64,000 nt of DNA, taken from positions 62,001 to 126,000 of IMG/VR virus record IMGVR_UViG_3300024264_000007. One strand, written 5' to 3'. This DNA comes from a virus. The number at the start of each line of letters is the position of its first letter. The stretch's first letter is position 1. The notes below the pieces were generated by a model. It had not been told where the DNA came from. It made no database searches and saw only the letters and a program-made list of their open reading frames with translations. Below, in pieces: positions 15,934-25,603 of the stretch. Made by a program: the position numbers and the translations under genes.

Positions 15934-17465
15934 TAAAAGTCTTCTCCTTCTTCTTCACCATGTCCCTCTGAATCTATCTCGCCTTGTATTCTAGCGATAT
16001 CGTCTTCTGAGAAACGAAGTATATGTTTTCTGACATAATCGTCTGAAAAATACTTACCAATAAATGATTCTGCCTGTGAAAGAATATCTAATCTTTCTCT
16101 GATAATCTCTCCCTCTTTTAACTCTTGGAAGTGATTGTCTGTTGCAAAATCATAATGTATAAAATCTTTCATTGAATCAAACTCAGCGCCTGATACAATA
16201 TTTTTTAGAACCATTTGTGTTCTAAGTAAATCAGTAAAAAGTCTTGCAAACTTAGTTTGTAGTCTCTTAGTGAACTTGTTAAATTTAAGTTCATCTCTAC
16301 TAATTTCTGATGCCCTACCCATGTTGAAACCATTATCTGCTTCAAGTCTAGATGTAGGTACATTGAGAGAACGATATAGTTTCTTTTTAAAGTATTCTAT
16401 ATCTTCTATCTCTGCAAGGTTCTGACCACCTGGTAGTGTAGTAATCTCTGTTCCTCTACCACCTTCTCTTCTTGGTAACCAAAAGTCTTCTAACATTGAC
16501 ATGTGGCGTCTATCATCTTTGATTTCGCCTGTGTCTGCATTGTAAACAAGTTTATTTCTATACTTGTTCATTGTATCTGCAAGGTATTGTTCTGCCTTTA
16601 CTTTAGGTAAATTACCAACATCAATATAGAAGATTCTTCTTTCTGGTGCCCTTGATATTCTGTAAATAACAAGTGCATCTTCCATCATTGATAACTGATT
16701 TGCAGTCTTCAATGCCTTATGCAAATATCCGATTACAACATTCTTTGTGTAATCTAACATACCAGAAGTAGTATAACTTACTGCCTCTGGTGCAATCTTA
16801 ACTGTGGCGCCTTCATTTGCGACACCTTTGTCGAATCCTTTGTCGTTAAACATATAGAATTCTTCAACTTTTTTGATTATATCTATTTTCGTTTTAGCGT
16901 CTTTTTCTTTTTCGACATTACGAACTTTCTTAATCTTTAATGGGTCAACATTTCTAATGTCAACCATGCCTTGTTGTGGTCTTTTAGAATCTACAATCTT
17001 ATGAAAGTAAATACGACCATCAACATACCATTTACGGAATAGTTCATGTGAATTTTGATGGAATTTCATCAAGGTTAGAATCACCTTGAATTCTTCGTGC
17101 ATCTTTTGTTTGATGCTGTCGGACAATTCTACATCTCTTAAATCTAATGAGACTACTCTATCTTGGGTATCTGAAACTATACATTCATTTACTATATCTT
17201 CGATAGCAATATCACATTCTGGCACAAGAGATGTCTCTCTGTATCTTCTAATGAGTGCGACCTCATTCTTGATACCTCCTTCCATATCAACATAGGAACC
17301 ATATGCCCCACCTGATATGAAACCACCTGGCGACTGTTGAACAATGGGAGTTCCATCATCCTCGGCCGGTGCTACAAAAGAAGTCGCTGACTTCTTCTGT
17401 ATATCTACATCTCGTAATTCGTCTTTCAACCCCTTACGATTTATTTCAAACCCAAAAATATCCAT
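15933..17465 (-). CDS. 20: Portal vertex protein gp20
   Basis: The 510-aa protein has strong gp20 landmarks: an RYRETSLVPECDIAIEDIVNE block near residue 100, VDPLKIKKVRNV, IYRISRAPERRIFYIDVGNLPK in the middle, and NVPTSRLEADNGFNMGRASEISRDE after it. The portal forms the dodecameric ring for DNA entry and nucleates head assembly. A TATAAATA box ends exactly 5 nt before the ATG, so no leader or Shine-Dalgarno is expected from that promoter. Length is close to T4 gp20 (524 aa). Confidence 0.97.
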   Translation of the reverse strand: MDIFGFEINRKGLKDELRDVDIQKKSATSFVAPAEDDGTPIVQQSPGGFISGGAYGSYVDMEGGIKNEVALIRRYRETSLVPECDIAIEDIVNECIVSDTQDRVVSLDLRDVELSDSIKQKMHEEFKVILTLMKFHQNSHELFRKWYVDGRIYFHKIVDSKRPQQGMVDIRNVDPLKIKKVRNVEKEKDAKTKIDIIKKVEEFYMFNDKGFDKGVANEGATVKIAPEAVSYTTSGMLDYTKNVVIGYLHKALKTANQLSMMEDALVIYRISRAPERRIFYIDVGNLPKVKAEQYLADTMNKYRNKLVYNADTGEIKDDRRHMSMLEDFWLPRREGGRGTEITTLPGGQNLAEIEDIEYFKKKLYRSLNVPTSRLEADNGFNMGRASEISRDELKFNKFTKRLQTKFARLFTDLLRTQMVLKNIVSGAEFDSMKDFIHYDFATDNHFQELKEGEIIRERLDILSQAESFIGKYFSDDYVRKHILRFSEDDIARIQGEIDSEGHGEEEGEDF

Positions 17466-17470
17466 AATTA

Positions 17471-17478
17471 TATTTATA
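17471..17478 (-). promoter_or_regulatory. Late promoter TATAAATA, 5 nt before gp20
   Basis: TATAAATA-TAATT-ATG. A six-pair hairpin (17478-17495) abuts it upstream, in the 45-bp gp19-gp20 gap. Confidence 0.75.
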
Positions 17479-17495
17479 ACACCCTAAATGGTGCT
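17478..17495 (-). other. Hairpin in the gp19-gp20 gap
   Basis: AGCACC and GGTGTT pair (one G-U) around loop ATTTAG, directly upstream of the gp20 late box. Without a T-run it is at best a weak terminator; it may protect the gp19 mRNA end. Confidence 0.4.
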
Positions 17496-17510
17496 ATTTT
17501 CACTTTATTT

Positions 17511-18008
17511 TTAAAGGACTCTTTCCCAATGCGAATACTGGAATTCAACATCAAATGTCTCCAATGTGTCAACTGTCTCATAAGATAAGTCAATCGCACC
17601 AATACTAGTTGGAAACATGTTAAAGAATTCGTATCTCGCAAGGACGGAATCATCTTTGTTTAATTGTTCAACAAATGCTCTGTCTACTAAGTAGTCAAGG
17701 TTTGTTTGTCCTTCACCACTGTCTAGTTCTTGAATGTCTGTTTGCCATCCTTCTAGTGCAGTTCTTGCTGAGAATTCTACATCATTAATAATTGTCACGG
17801 TCCAAGGTTCGAATGTTCTATCTCCTGCGAGTTTTAAAACATGTCCTCTGAACTGTTGTTCAACAACACCTAATGTAGCAGCAGGAATCTGTGCTGATTG
17901 ACATAAGAATTCAATCTTATTACCTGTTCTAGGTATAAAAACTCTAAAACGGTTAGCTCTTGGGCCACCACCTAGAAGTTGTGCTTTGAATTGGTCTATA
18001 CTTGCCAT
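17511..18008 (-). CDS. 19: Tail tube protein gp19
   Basis: The 165-aa protein matches T4 gp19 (163 aa) in length and pattern: ANRFRVFIP near the start, a CQSAQIPA turn, FEPWTVTIINDVEF in the centre and FPTSIGAIDLSYE before the last strand. It polymerises into the inner tube through which DNA is ejected. The gene follows gp18 with a 12-nt gap and an AAGGAG site. A divergent paralogue lies at 11150-11695. Confidence 0.96.
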   Translation of the reverse strand: MASIDQFKAQLLGGGPRANRFRVFIPRTGNKIEFLCQSAQIPAATLGVVEQQFRGHVLKLAGDRTFEPWTVTIINDVEFSARTALEGWQTDIQELDSGEGQTNLDYLVDRAFVEQLNKDDSVLARYEFFNMFPTSIGAIDLSYETVDTLETFDVEFQYSHWERVL

Positions 18009-18019
18009 CTAATTACTCC

Positions 18020-20023
18020 TTATACTGCGCCGTAAATTTCTTCAAACTGAACACCACTTCTAGCAGCAACAAAGTTTAAAGTTATGTAGTTAATTGATTT
18101 AGAAGGTTTCAAGAAGATAGAACATACAAATTCGTTTCTATCTTGCACTGAGTCGGTATTGTTTGTTTCGTCACAAACGACTGAGAAATCTACTAATCCT
18201 CTTCTGTTTTTAACATCTCTTAAGAAAGGTTCTACAGCAGCCCTAAACTGAGCCCTTGTGAATGAATCGTTAAATTCAAACAATTGAGCCTTAGCGGCAG
18301 TTGATATTGCCTTTTCTAAAGTGATGAATAGTCTTCGTACATTTATTCTATCAAATGCGGAAGGTGATGTTAATGCAGTCTTATCTCCAAATAGTACTGT
18401 TCCCTGTCCTGGGAAGGTAACTACTGGATTAATTCTTGCACGATATAGGTCATCTCTACTTGACTGTTTCGGATTGAAAGCAAGTTTAGTGATACCTAAG
18501 TATTGTCCTCTTGAGAACCCAGCAGGCGAGAACCATGGGTCTTGAAGTAAGTCACTTCTTGCCATAATTCCAGCAGTGTGTCCACATGCAGGTACCCAAC
18601 AATATTTGTCATTGTACTTCTCGTATTGATAAGTCCAACCACTGTCGAATACTGCGTAAGAACTAGATGTGCATGATGCGTAATCTGCCTTAACATTTGT
18701 TGATTGTGTTGACTCACTTGATACGCCAACTACTGAAGTTCTTCTTGGAGATGCAACTACTAAACAGTCTTTTCTTGATTCTGCAATTTGTATTGCACTG
18801 TTTACTAGTGAATTGTGGTCTGCAAGAGTATCTTGAGCACCCTCTGAACCACCCCCAGCGTCACTGGATGTTGACCCAACGACTAAGAAAGCCATATCTA
18901 TTGTTTCTGCATCTGAGAAATGTTTGTCCCATGCATCGGTCTTTTGACCAACTGTTGGGTTTGCACGACCATCTGCACCACCTGTTAGTGATGAGATTTC
19001 AGGAAGAGCAGGTCTTGTGAAGACATTACCGACTGAAGCCTGTAATGTTCTGTTTTCTGAGACTGTTAAGTCTGTTGCAGTTGAGTGACCTGACCACCAA
19101 ACATACTTTGATTCTCTTTCGATTACATCTTTGTAGTAGTTTGAATTACCTGTAGAATTCTTTGCATCTGACCCTAGTGATACGAATGAGAATGACTCTA
19201 ACACAGCGCCTTTAGTGCCTGTGAATAGACCATCTTCATCTTCAACAACAAGGTGAATCTCATCATTTACTGCGCCAACTGATGTGGCCCCTGCTGATGT
19301 TCCTGGTGCTTTGTCGAATAATGCGTAATGTTCCCAATATCTATCAACTGATTCATCATCAACAAGAGCACTTGTAAGACCAGTCCCAGCGGGTTGATTT
19401 AATGCCTTAAATGTCAATGTATTTGTTGAAATACCAACTACTTGATAATGAGTTGTGTGATTTGCGAACTTAATGATGTCGCCAATTATAACAGCGGCGC
19501 CTGAATCTACTACAACTGATGTTGAACCAATTGCGTAGCCTGACCCATTGTTGACTGCGGTAGCAGCGTCATTGAAATATGCGTTTGAAGAAGCACACAT
19601 GTGAACTTTAATAGAATTACCTAAAGCCCCAGCGTGTCTTGCAACCCACTTACCGACTGTACCTGCTGCCCCACCTGATTTATAGGTGTTTACATAGTCG
19701 TCTGAATTTTTTAATAATGTTGCTGAGTTTCCTGTTTGGTTTGCGTTGAATAAACCAGTGTTAGAAATTCTAACTACTGATAATGAAGAACCATATCTCA
19801 AGAAAGACTCGGCAGTGTAGAAGTCTTCAACAGAGGCGTTTGTGTCTGCTGGTTTGTAGAATTCTTCAACTAGTTGTTGTCCATCTGAAACTGTTTTTAC
19901 TTCATCAACAGGTCCCCATTGGAATACGCCAGCGAATCCACCTCTTGTTGAGGATACTGCTGGAACAACATTCGATAAGTCAATCTCTTTGACCTGAACG
20001 CCTGGTGAAACTTGAAATGCCAT
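18020..20023 (-). CDS. 18: Tail sheath protein gp18
   Basis: The 667-aa protein is the contractile sheath subunit. The N-terminus (FQVSPGVQVKEIDLSNVVPAV) and the C-terminal block (INVRRLFITLEKAIS, FEFNDSFTRAQFR and RNEFVCSIFLKPSKSINYI) are characteristic. The variable middle, rich in Ser/Thr/Gly, corresponds to the surface domains. Length is near T4 gp18 (659 aa). Two adjoining TATAAATA boxes precede it, and AGGAG lies just upstream of the ATG. Confidence 0.97.
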   Translation of the reverse strand: MAFQVSPGVQVKEIDLSNVVPAVSSTRGGFAGVFQWGPVDEVKTVSDGQQLVEEFYKPADTNASVEDFYTAESFLRYGSSLSVVRISNTGLFNANQTGNSATLLKNSDDYVNTYKSGGAAGTVGKWVARHAGALGNSIKVHMCASSNAYFNDAATAVNNGSGYAIGSTSVVVDSGAAVIIGDIIKFANHTTHYQVVGISTNTLTFKALNQPAGTGLTSALVDDESVDRYWEHYALFDKAPGTSAGATSVGAVNDEIHLVVEDEDGLFTGTKGAVLESFSFVSLGSDAKNSTGNSNYYKDVIERESKYVWWSGHSTATDLTVSENRTLQASVGNVFTRPALPEISSLTGGADGRANPTVGQKTDAWDKHFSDAETIDMAFLVVGSTSSDAGGGSEGAQDTLADHNSLVNSAIQIAESRKDCLVVASPRRTSVVGVSSESTQSTNVKADYASCTSSSYAVFDSGWTYQYEKYNDKYCWVPACGHTAGIMARSDLLQDPWFSPAGFSRGQYLGITKLAFNPKQSSRDDLYRARINPVVTFPGQGTVLFGDKTALTSPSAFDRINVRRLFITLEKAISTAAKAQLFEFNDSFTRAQFRAAVEPFLRDVKNRRGLVDFSVVCDETNNTDSVQDRNEFVCSIFLKPSKSINYITLNFVAARSGVQFEEIYGAV

Positions 20024-20073
20024 ACTTTTCTCCTGTTAATGTATTTTTACATTGTAAAAGTTGTTTACACTTT

Positions 20074-20089
20074 TATTTATATATTTATA
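20074..20089 (-). promoter_or_regulatory. Tandem late promoters (two abutting TATAAATA) for gp18
   Basis: Exact TATAAATA boxes occupy 20082-20089 and 20074-20081 without any gap, about 50 nt before the sheath ATG. A double initiation region would suit a highly abundant protein. Confidence 0.75.
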
Positions 20090-20093
20090 ATAT

Positions 20094-21677
20094 CTAAGAA
20101 CCCTTAGAGTACCATCTGTCGCCACTAGCGTCAACAAATGATTCGTCTCCATCTTGGTCCCCAAATACTCCCGCTGGTAACATGTCATCTTCTATCATTT
20201 TCTGTTGTTCAGAATACAATAAATCTTTAACAGCGGTGTCTGTTAGGTGTGTGAAGAACTCTGTGGTTACAAACCACGCAAAGAGTACACAATTCATTAC
20301 CATGTCGTCATGATAACCTCTGTCTGCCTCGAAAGAAGAACCTTTATTAACAAATGTCATAAGTTCTGTAATCGTTGCTCTATCTACTACAGATAGTCTG
20401 TTTTCTTCTAGTAGTTCCTTTAAAGTGGAACAACCAACTCTCTTAATCTTTCTCGACATTGTTATGCCGATATCTTTCGCATGTGTCATGCCTTGCACAA
20501 AGACATTTGGATATTCTATGTCATAGTGCAATTGTGTAGCGACCATTGAACCCTCTGCATTGTTTTCTATTATTACAAGTGCTTCATTATATCTACTACA
20601 GTACTTATTTATTAAATCCGGAAACAGCATGGGGCTAATCATGTTATCCCTATATGTACAAACCTGTTTGAATGGTCTTTGAGATACATCAAAGATACTA
20701 AAAGTAGAATAGTCAAACCCTCTGCCTTGTGATACATCAACGGTTACAACATAGTTATGGTCTTTTTTTGGCGTATCATATACTATTAAACCATCTTTTT
20801 TCCATTCGCCATCTAATGCTCTCATACCCAATAATGTATCTGCATTGATAAGAGTGTTACCAGTACCTAAGAAACTGTTGCCATATTCTTGTTCGAACTG
20901 TGCCTCTGAGGTGTTTGCAATAGTTTGTTTCTTCCACTCTTCATCACGACCTGGTACATCTTGCCAACCAATAGTGAATGATTTATACTCTGATTGTTCA
21001 TGTATAGCACTTTCGTATATCTTATGAAACATATTACCCACACCATTTGCAGTAGATGTGATAATAACTTTTGAATCTTTACCAGATGTGACAACAGGAT
21101 ATGTAGCAGTATAAAATGTCTCCGCATCTTCTACGAAAGCAAACTCATCAAGGTACAACATGTTAATTGACATACCACGAATAGACGATGAAGATGTAGC
21201 AGCTGCGACCAGTTTACTATCATTGCCGAACTCGATGTTTCCTTTGTTTAGAATCTTTACGCCTGGTTGTAAGAAGAATGGCACGGTCTCCAACATGGTT
21301 ACAATACGAGACACCATCTCTCTGGCAATCGCACCTTTGTTCGCCAGAATCGCTGTGGTGACTTCTGGAGTGAACAATAGATACCATAAAAGATATGCAC
21401 AAGATGTTATAGACTTACCACTCTGTCTGGCGGCAAGAATGACACTAAATCTATTGTCATTAAAATGATTTATGAGTTTATCTTGATATCCACGAAGTTT
21501 AAACGGTACTAGACCTTCATCTAGTGATATAATCTGACAATAATTTTGTATAAAGTGACAAGGATCCTCAGAACATTTTTGATATTCTGCTATCTGTTCT
21601 GGTGTATACTTTGTTTCTACACCTGCTCTTTTGATTAAATTGTTACCTAAGTAACCTTCGTTCTTCGCTTGAACCAT
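20094..21677 (-). CDS. 17: Terminase large subunit gp17
   Basis: The 527-aa packaging motor has an ATPase domain with Walker A ARQSGKS (83-89) and Walker B LYLDE (174-178), and a C-terminal RNase H-like nuclease with D314 (VTVDVSQGRG), E371 (IIENNAEG) and D457/D458 (YHDDMV). It cuts concatemers and pumps DNA into proheads. It follows gp16 with a 3-nt gap. It is shorter than T4 gp17 (610 aa) but all catalytic residues are present. Confidence 0.97.
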   Translation of the reverse strand: MVQAKNEGYLGNNLIKRAGVETKYTPEQIAEYQKCSEDPCHFIQNYCQIISLDEGLVPFKLRGYQDKLINHFNDNRFSVILAARQSGKSITSCAYLLWYLLFTPEVTTAILANKGAIAREMVSRIVTMLETVPFFLQPGVKILNKGNIEFGNDSKLVAAATSSSSIRGMSINMLYLDEFAFVEDAETFYTATYPVVTSGKDSKVIITSTANGVGNMFHKIYESAIHEQSEYKSFTIGWQDVPGRDEEWKKQTIANTSEAQFEQEYGNSFLGTGNTLINADTLLGMRALDGEWKKDGLIVYDTPKKDHNYVVTVDVSQGRGFDYSTFSIFDVSQRPFKQVCTYRDNMISPMLFPDLINKYCSRYNEALVIIENNAEGSMVATQLHYDIEYPNVFVQGMTHAKDIGITMSRKIKRVGCSTLKELLEENRLSVVDRATITELMTFVNKGSSFEADRGYHDDMVMNCVLFAWFVTTEFFTHLTDTAVKDLLYSEQQKMIEDDMLPAGVFGDQDGDESFVDASGDRWYSKGS

Positions 21678-21680
21678 ATT

Positions 21681-22076
21681 TTAGTCTTTGTTCTTCTTAA
21701 GGAACTTTTGTAATTCAGAAGTTGACCCAACATACAAATGATTGTGTTGTTGTCCTATCTTCTGTTGTTCTTCGCCCTCTAACTTCTTCAATTTACTCTG
21801 TAAATCTATAAGTTTCTCTGCTGTTTCACCTACTGTTTTAATTAACTGACCTGCAACTTCGTATGCACGAGGGTGTTCTGTTTCTTTTGATAATTGTAGT
21901 ATGCCTTCGATTGCATCTTGTCCTCTTTCTACGAGTCCATACAGATTTTCTCTAGCGTATTTGTAATCTGTTTCCATGTTCTCATGTCGAGAAGGAAGTT
22001 TAACTATCTTTGTTTCTTCTTTGATGTCCGATTCTATATTTAAAAGGTCATCTAATTTTTCATCTATATCATTCAT
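21681..22076 (-). CDS. 16: Terminase small subunit gp16
   Basis: The 131-aa protein resembles T4 gp16 (164 aa): a charged N-terminus, then a central pair of helices (DYKYARENLYGLVERGQDAI and AYEVAGQLIKTVGETAEKLI) that forms the oligomeric coiled-coil core, then a polar tail. It recognises DNA and regulates gp17. Its ATG overlaps the stop of the upstream oxygenase gene by 4 nt, so an accessory gene has been inserted without breaking coupling. Confidence 0.93.
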   Translation of the reverse strand: MNDIDEKLDDLLNIESDIKEETKIVKLPSRHENMETDYKYARENLYGLVERGQDAIEGILQLSKETEHPRAYEVAGQLIKTVGETAEKLIDLQSKLKKLEGEEQQKIGQQHNHLYVGSTSELQKFLKKNKD

Positions 22077-22573
22077 GTTATTGCCTCGAAATAGTCTATA
22101 TTCAGTACATGTCTATATTTTTTACTACATGTATTGGTTGTACCTGTGTGTTGTGTATGTCCATCAAACATCAATATTCTATTTGCAACACTATTAACAT
22201 TTTCTATTTCATTCGATTCTTTTAGCATAGTGTATCCATTATTTGTATTTAGATATAACAATGCAGTTTTAAAATTTTTTGGTGCAGTCGGAATATCCAC
22301 ATGAAATTCATTTTCTTTAATTGTATCAGTTCTTGGCATCATATTAAGTTTACATCGTATTAAAGAACAAACATTTAACTCATCTAATATGGGTTCAATC
22401 CATTCATATGCATTACTTTGAGGTTGATTATCAGCGTATAATGCATGTATAAATTGTATCTCATCACTATCTCTATTGACTTTATTTAAAAAATATGGAA
22501 AATTTGGATGGGTAAATTTATCTACTAGTTCATTAAAGTATTTTTGGTCTAATGCATTATCTATTATTTTCAT
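22073..22573 (-). CDS. 2OG-Fe(II) oxygenase inserted between gp15 and gp16
   Basis: The 166-aa protein is a compact jelly-roll dioxygenase with H91-x-D93 (FHVDIP), distal H142 (TQHTGT) and R154 (RHVLNIDYF). It probably hydroxylates a protein or nucleotide; the substrate is unknown. In T4, genes 15 and 16 are adjacent, so this is an insertion in the neck/terminase operon. It overlaps gp16 by 4 nt and has no strong Shine-Dalgarno. Confidence 0.85.
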   Translation of the reverse strand: MKIIDNALDQKYFNELVDKFTHPNFPYFLNKVNRDSDEIQFIHALYADNQPQSNAYEWIEPILDELNVCSLIRCKLNMMPRTDTIKENEFHVDIPTAPKNFKTALLYLNTNNGYTMLKESNEIENVNSVANRILMFDGHTQHTGTTNTCSKKYRHVLNIDYFEAIT

Positions 22574-22588
22574 CTATTTCATTCATAA

Positions 22589-23626
22589 TTAACTATTGTC
22601 TTCTTCACTATAATCATCTTTGACACCATCGTCATAGAAAGATACATTCTCTGCAACAACGAAAGTATCGTCTGCATCGACTGAACCAACAAAGAGTAAT
22701 TTATTACTAGCATCGGTCATGTTCACAGCAGCCGAAACTGTTATTTGTTCTCTGTTAGTTGCAATTGTGGTTATTGTGGGATTGGTATCTAAGTTGGTAC
22801 CAAATACTTCATCTCCTACACTTATCTTACTATTTATTGCACTAGGGAAGGTGATTATGTTTAGGTTACTTACTGCATTTGATAACTCTTGGAATGCAGG
22901 TTCATAGTGTTTAACCTCTTTGACTAATCCTGAGGCACCTATTGTTGATGATGAGAATGTATTAGAGTTGTCGCCAATATAAGTTCTTTCAATAACATTC
23001 TTAATGATATTGCCTGTATAGATAGGACCAAAGAAGTATGTCTTCATTGTAAAGTCTAAAGTATATTCTATAACTCTTCTATCTTCCATTGAACCCTCAT
23101 AGTCATCTTGAAATGATACTGAGTTTAATATTATGGGTACATCTCTATGGTCTGCCATATCATCAACCATCTTCATGGTGACTGTATATTCTGGTTGAAA
23201 GTAAGGTAGTATCTGTTCTACGATTTGCAATGCATCATTCATATTCTTAGTTAGAATAGATAATGTAAAGTTTAGATTATAAGGTGCAGGTGCATATTGA
23301 AACCCCTTTTTGCCATTTGTTTCCATTACAGGTTTGACTGCCCTTATAAGTTTGTTCTGTTGTCTTTGAACATCATATTCAAAACCTGTCAATTCAAATG
23401 CCATCCTTGGTAACGATATTGCACTCCTATTTCTATCTGATAGATTCGCCTCTTCAGCAATTCTATCTAAAAACTTTTGTTTAGGACCATATGATATTGG
23501 CACCATAGGAGAAGATAAGACTGTTCCGTCTGCCTTAACTTTCTTAAACTGAATGTTATTAAACATCGTGCCAAATACTGATACACATCGTTTAATAGTT
23601 TCATTGTAAAAATATGTACCGAACAT
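22589..23626 (-). CDS. 15: Tail terminator / sheath stabiliser gp15
   Basis: The 345-aa protein begins MFGTYFYNETIKRCVSVFGTMFNNIQFKK, broken here for length as MFGTYFYNETIKR then NNIQFKK, which is the gp15 start. The core has LPRMAFELTGFEYD, APYNLNFTLSILTKN and ILPYFQPEYTVTM. gp15 caps the finished tail and joins it to the neck. It is longer than T4 gp15 (272 aa), with an acidic C-terminal extension ending in EEDNS. Gene order gp13-gp14-gp15 supports the call. Confidence 0.93.
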   Translation of the reverse strand: MFGTYFYNETIKRCVSVFGTMFNNIQFKKVKADGTVLSSPMVPISYGPKQKFLDRIAEEANLSDRNRSAISLPRMAFELTGFEYDVQRQQNKLIRAVKPVMETNGKKGFQYAPAPYNLNFTLSILTKNMNDALQIVEQILPYFQPEYTVTMKMVDDMADHRDVPIILNSVSFQDDYEGSMEDRRVIEYTLDFTMKTYFFGPIYTGNIIKNVIERTYIGDNSNTFSSSTIGASGLVKEVKHYEPAFQELSNAVSNLNIITFPSAINSKISVGDEVFGTNLDTNPTITTIATNREQITVSAAVNMTDASNKLLFVGSVDADDTFVVAENVSFYDDGVKDDYSEEDNS

Positions 23627-24477
23627 TATGGTTCACCAAATGGGTTTGTTTCTGATAAGTCTAAGTATGATGAATCTTTATTCTCAAAGTCTAAGTTCTG
23701 AGCGGCTGCATCATTGTTGAATGTCATTCTATCGTCTATAGATGAGATAGTAAATGTTGCGCCATTGGCACCATTTAATACATCGCCAACTTGTAGTGTT
23801 GTTGTGATATCTTTTGCGAGAAGTTTACTTGTTGGTTGATTCCAAGATACAACTTCTGCAACAACTGTACCATTGAGTGCGAGAGTTTCATTCGCAATAT
23901 AGTCTGTTGCATTACCATTGTTCATTGTCATATTCAATGAGTATGCTTGTTCATCTTCTATCAAGTCTATGTCACCAATTCCAGTATCGAAATCTTCTTG
24001 ACTATATTCGAATAGTTCGCATCTTAGTTTGAATACAAACAGTTTACCCACTTGATAGAATGGGTCTTCATGTTCTACAAATTTAATTTCAAACATAGAA
24101 CCACTAAGAGGGAAGTAGATTAAATCTCCTTCGTTTGGTCTAAATGATGTTGCGAGATTTGAGTCTAGTGAGATGAATCTTTCCCAACTTCTTAATGATA
24201 CAACAAAGGTCGCCTGGTCTCTAATCTGTAAACCAAACTTAGACATGAGGTCGCCTTCGCCTTCGAAACCATCTGTATTTTCAATGTACATTTCAACTGA
24301 GTATGCATCACCAAATTTAGATTGCACATCTTCATTGAGTATACTATCCTCTTCGATAACTTGTCGAGGTAGATACATTGTCTCGTGACCATACATTCTT
24401 AAAGACTCAACAACTAAATCTTCATAGAGATGTTGTTCAGAATTTACTGCATGATTAAAAAATACATTTGTTGCCAT
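23626..24477 (-). CDS. 14: Neck protein gp14
   Basis: The 283-aa protein has the gp14 hallmarks: NVFFNHAVNSEQHLYEDLV at the start, YGHETMYLPRQV, and a central SLRSWERF followed by FRPNEGDLIYFPLSGSMFEI. It is a head-completion and neck component that joins head to tail. Length is near T4 gp14 (256 aa). It abuts gp13 and shares a TAATG junction with gp15. Confidence 0.94.
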   Translation of the reverse strand: MATNVFFNHAVNSEQHLYEDLVVESLRMYGHETMYLPRQVIEEDSILNEDVQSKFGDAYSVEMYIENTDGFEGEGDLMSKFGLQIRDQATFVVSLRSWERFISLDSNLATSFRPNEGDLIYFPLSGSMFEIKFVEHEDPFYQVGKLFVFKLRCELFEYSQEDFDTGIGDIDLIEDEQAYSLNMTMNNGNATDYIANETLALNGTVVAEVVSWNQPTSKLLAKDITTTLQVGDVLNGANGATFTISSIDDRMTFNNDAAAQNLDFENKDSSYLDLSETNPFGEP

Positions 24478-24483
24478 AATTTA

Positions 24484-25299
24484 TTAACCCATCATGTCCA
24501 TGGGTAACATGTCATGATTTAGTCTTGCCTCTTCTTCGAGTCTTGTTATTTCTTCTTGTGCCTCTTGTTTCATCTGTTGTCCATCTAGTGTCACACCACC
24601 TGGTAATGCGATACCTGAGAATTTAGATAAGTTCTCTCCCCACTGATATTTACATAATGCTGTTGCATATTTTTTTAACCACATGTCGTTGTACACATCT
24701 GTAAAGTTATTTGGGTCTATCTTTCTATAACATTCAATAACAATATACTCACCTTCATGTACAAAGTTTGAATCCATGTGTAAGTATAATCTGTTTTGAT
24801 GTTGATTGTAATTAATTGGTGTTCTACCAATAAGAATGTGATTCATTGTTTGAATCTGTTGTTGAACCATTTCATAGTGCAACATGTTAGTAGCGTTCAT
24901 ACTATATAAATCATTCAATCTTAACTGATATCTAATGTCCCACATGTTGAGTGCTGACTTATCATTGAATGGAAATATGTTCATAACTGCCATAACAAAC
25001 TCTGGAAGAACAATATAATTTTGTTGTTGTTTGAATTGTTCGTCTGAATATGCGTGAGTACCAGCTGCGTTCTCAGTGAATGATTCATCACTCTTCATTT
25101 GAGTTTTTTTGTTAGCGGTCATTTGATGTTTTAGATAACATTTAATCGTTCCATCGTAATGATAATTGTAGAAGTATTGAAGTGCTTCGTCTATTCTATC
25201 ATCAAACTGGTCTTCATCGATGTTGATTTCCAGAACAGGTGCACCAAGTTTTCTTTTGATGTACTCTTTAAATGTTGCTTTGCTGTTTGGAGTTGCCAT
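24484..25299 (-). CDS. 13: Neck protein gp13
   Basis: The 271-aa protein starts TFKEYIKRKLGAPVLEINID, followed by QFDDRIDEALQYFYNYHYDG, a pattern typical of gp13. The C-terminal part has YIVIECYRKIDP and LKKYATALCKYQWGENLSKF. It acts with gp14 at the portal after packaging. AGGAA lies upstream of the ATG, and an exact TATAAATA box 24 nt further up makes this the first gene of the neck-terminase unit. Confidence 0.95.
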   Translation of the reverse strand: MATPNSKATFKEYIKRKLGAPVLEINIDEDQFDDRIDEALQYFYNYHYDGTIKCYLKHQMTANKKTQMKSDESFTENAAGTHAYSDEQFKQQQNYIVLPEFVMAVMNIFPFNDKSALNMWDIRYQLRLNDLYSMNATNMLHYEMVQQQIQTMNHILIGRTPINYNQHQNRLYLHMDSNFVHEGEYIVIECYRKIDPNNFTDVYNDMWLKKYATALCKYQWGENLSKFSGIALPGGVTLDGQQMKQEAQEEITRLEEEARLNHDMLPMDMMG

Positions 25300-25323
25300 A
25301 GTAGTATTTCCTGTTTATACTAC

Positions 25324-25331
25324 TATTTATA
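25324..25331 (-). promoter_or_regulatory. Late promoter TATAAATA for the gp13-gp14-gp15-gp16-gp17 unit
   Basis: Exact TATAAATA in the short gap before gp13. The predicted leader of about 18 nt contains AGGAA. Confidence 0.75.
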
Positions 25332-25337
25332 TGAATT

Positions 25338-25598
25338 CTAATCTTGGAAAAAAGTTTTTGTTTGTAGTCTATCTATCTTCTCATCTATACGCTCTATAGA
25401 GTCGATAATTCTCTGAAAAGACTTCTCCATCTGTTCTCTAGTGACATAATCCTTGGCGATTTCTTCTCTTGTTTTATTGATAAGAATATCCATTCTCTTT
25501 TGTTCAGCAAAGATTCCTCGAATCATCCATCCGACAGGAACTACTACAACAGTAAGAACAATATTCCAAAGTAAGTGTGGGTCTATGACTATATCCAT
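25338..25598 (-). CDS. Small protein with N-terminal membrane helix and coiled coil (86 aa)
   Basis: Residues about 8-28 are a transmembrane helix (LLWNIVLTVVVVPVGWMI). The remainder is a charged helix with heptad-like spacing (SFQRIIDSIERIDEKIDRL). This predicts a membrane-anchored coiled coil facing one side. A late box ends 5 nt before the ATG, so it is a probable leaderless late gene. The function is unknown; size and topology allow a lysis or envelope role, or a virion protein. Confidence 0.65.
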   Translation of the reverse strand: MDIVIDPHLLWNIVLTVVVVPVGWMIRGIFAEQKRMDILINKTREEIAKDYVTREQMEKSFQRIIDSIERIDEKIDRLQTKTFFQD

Positions 25599-25603
25599 AG
25601 TGT

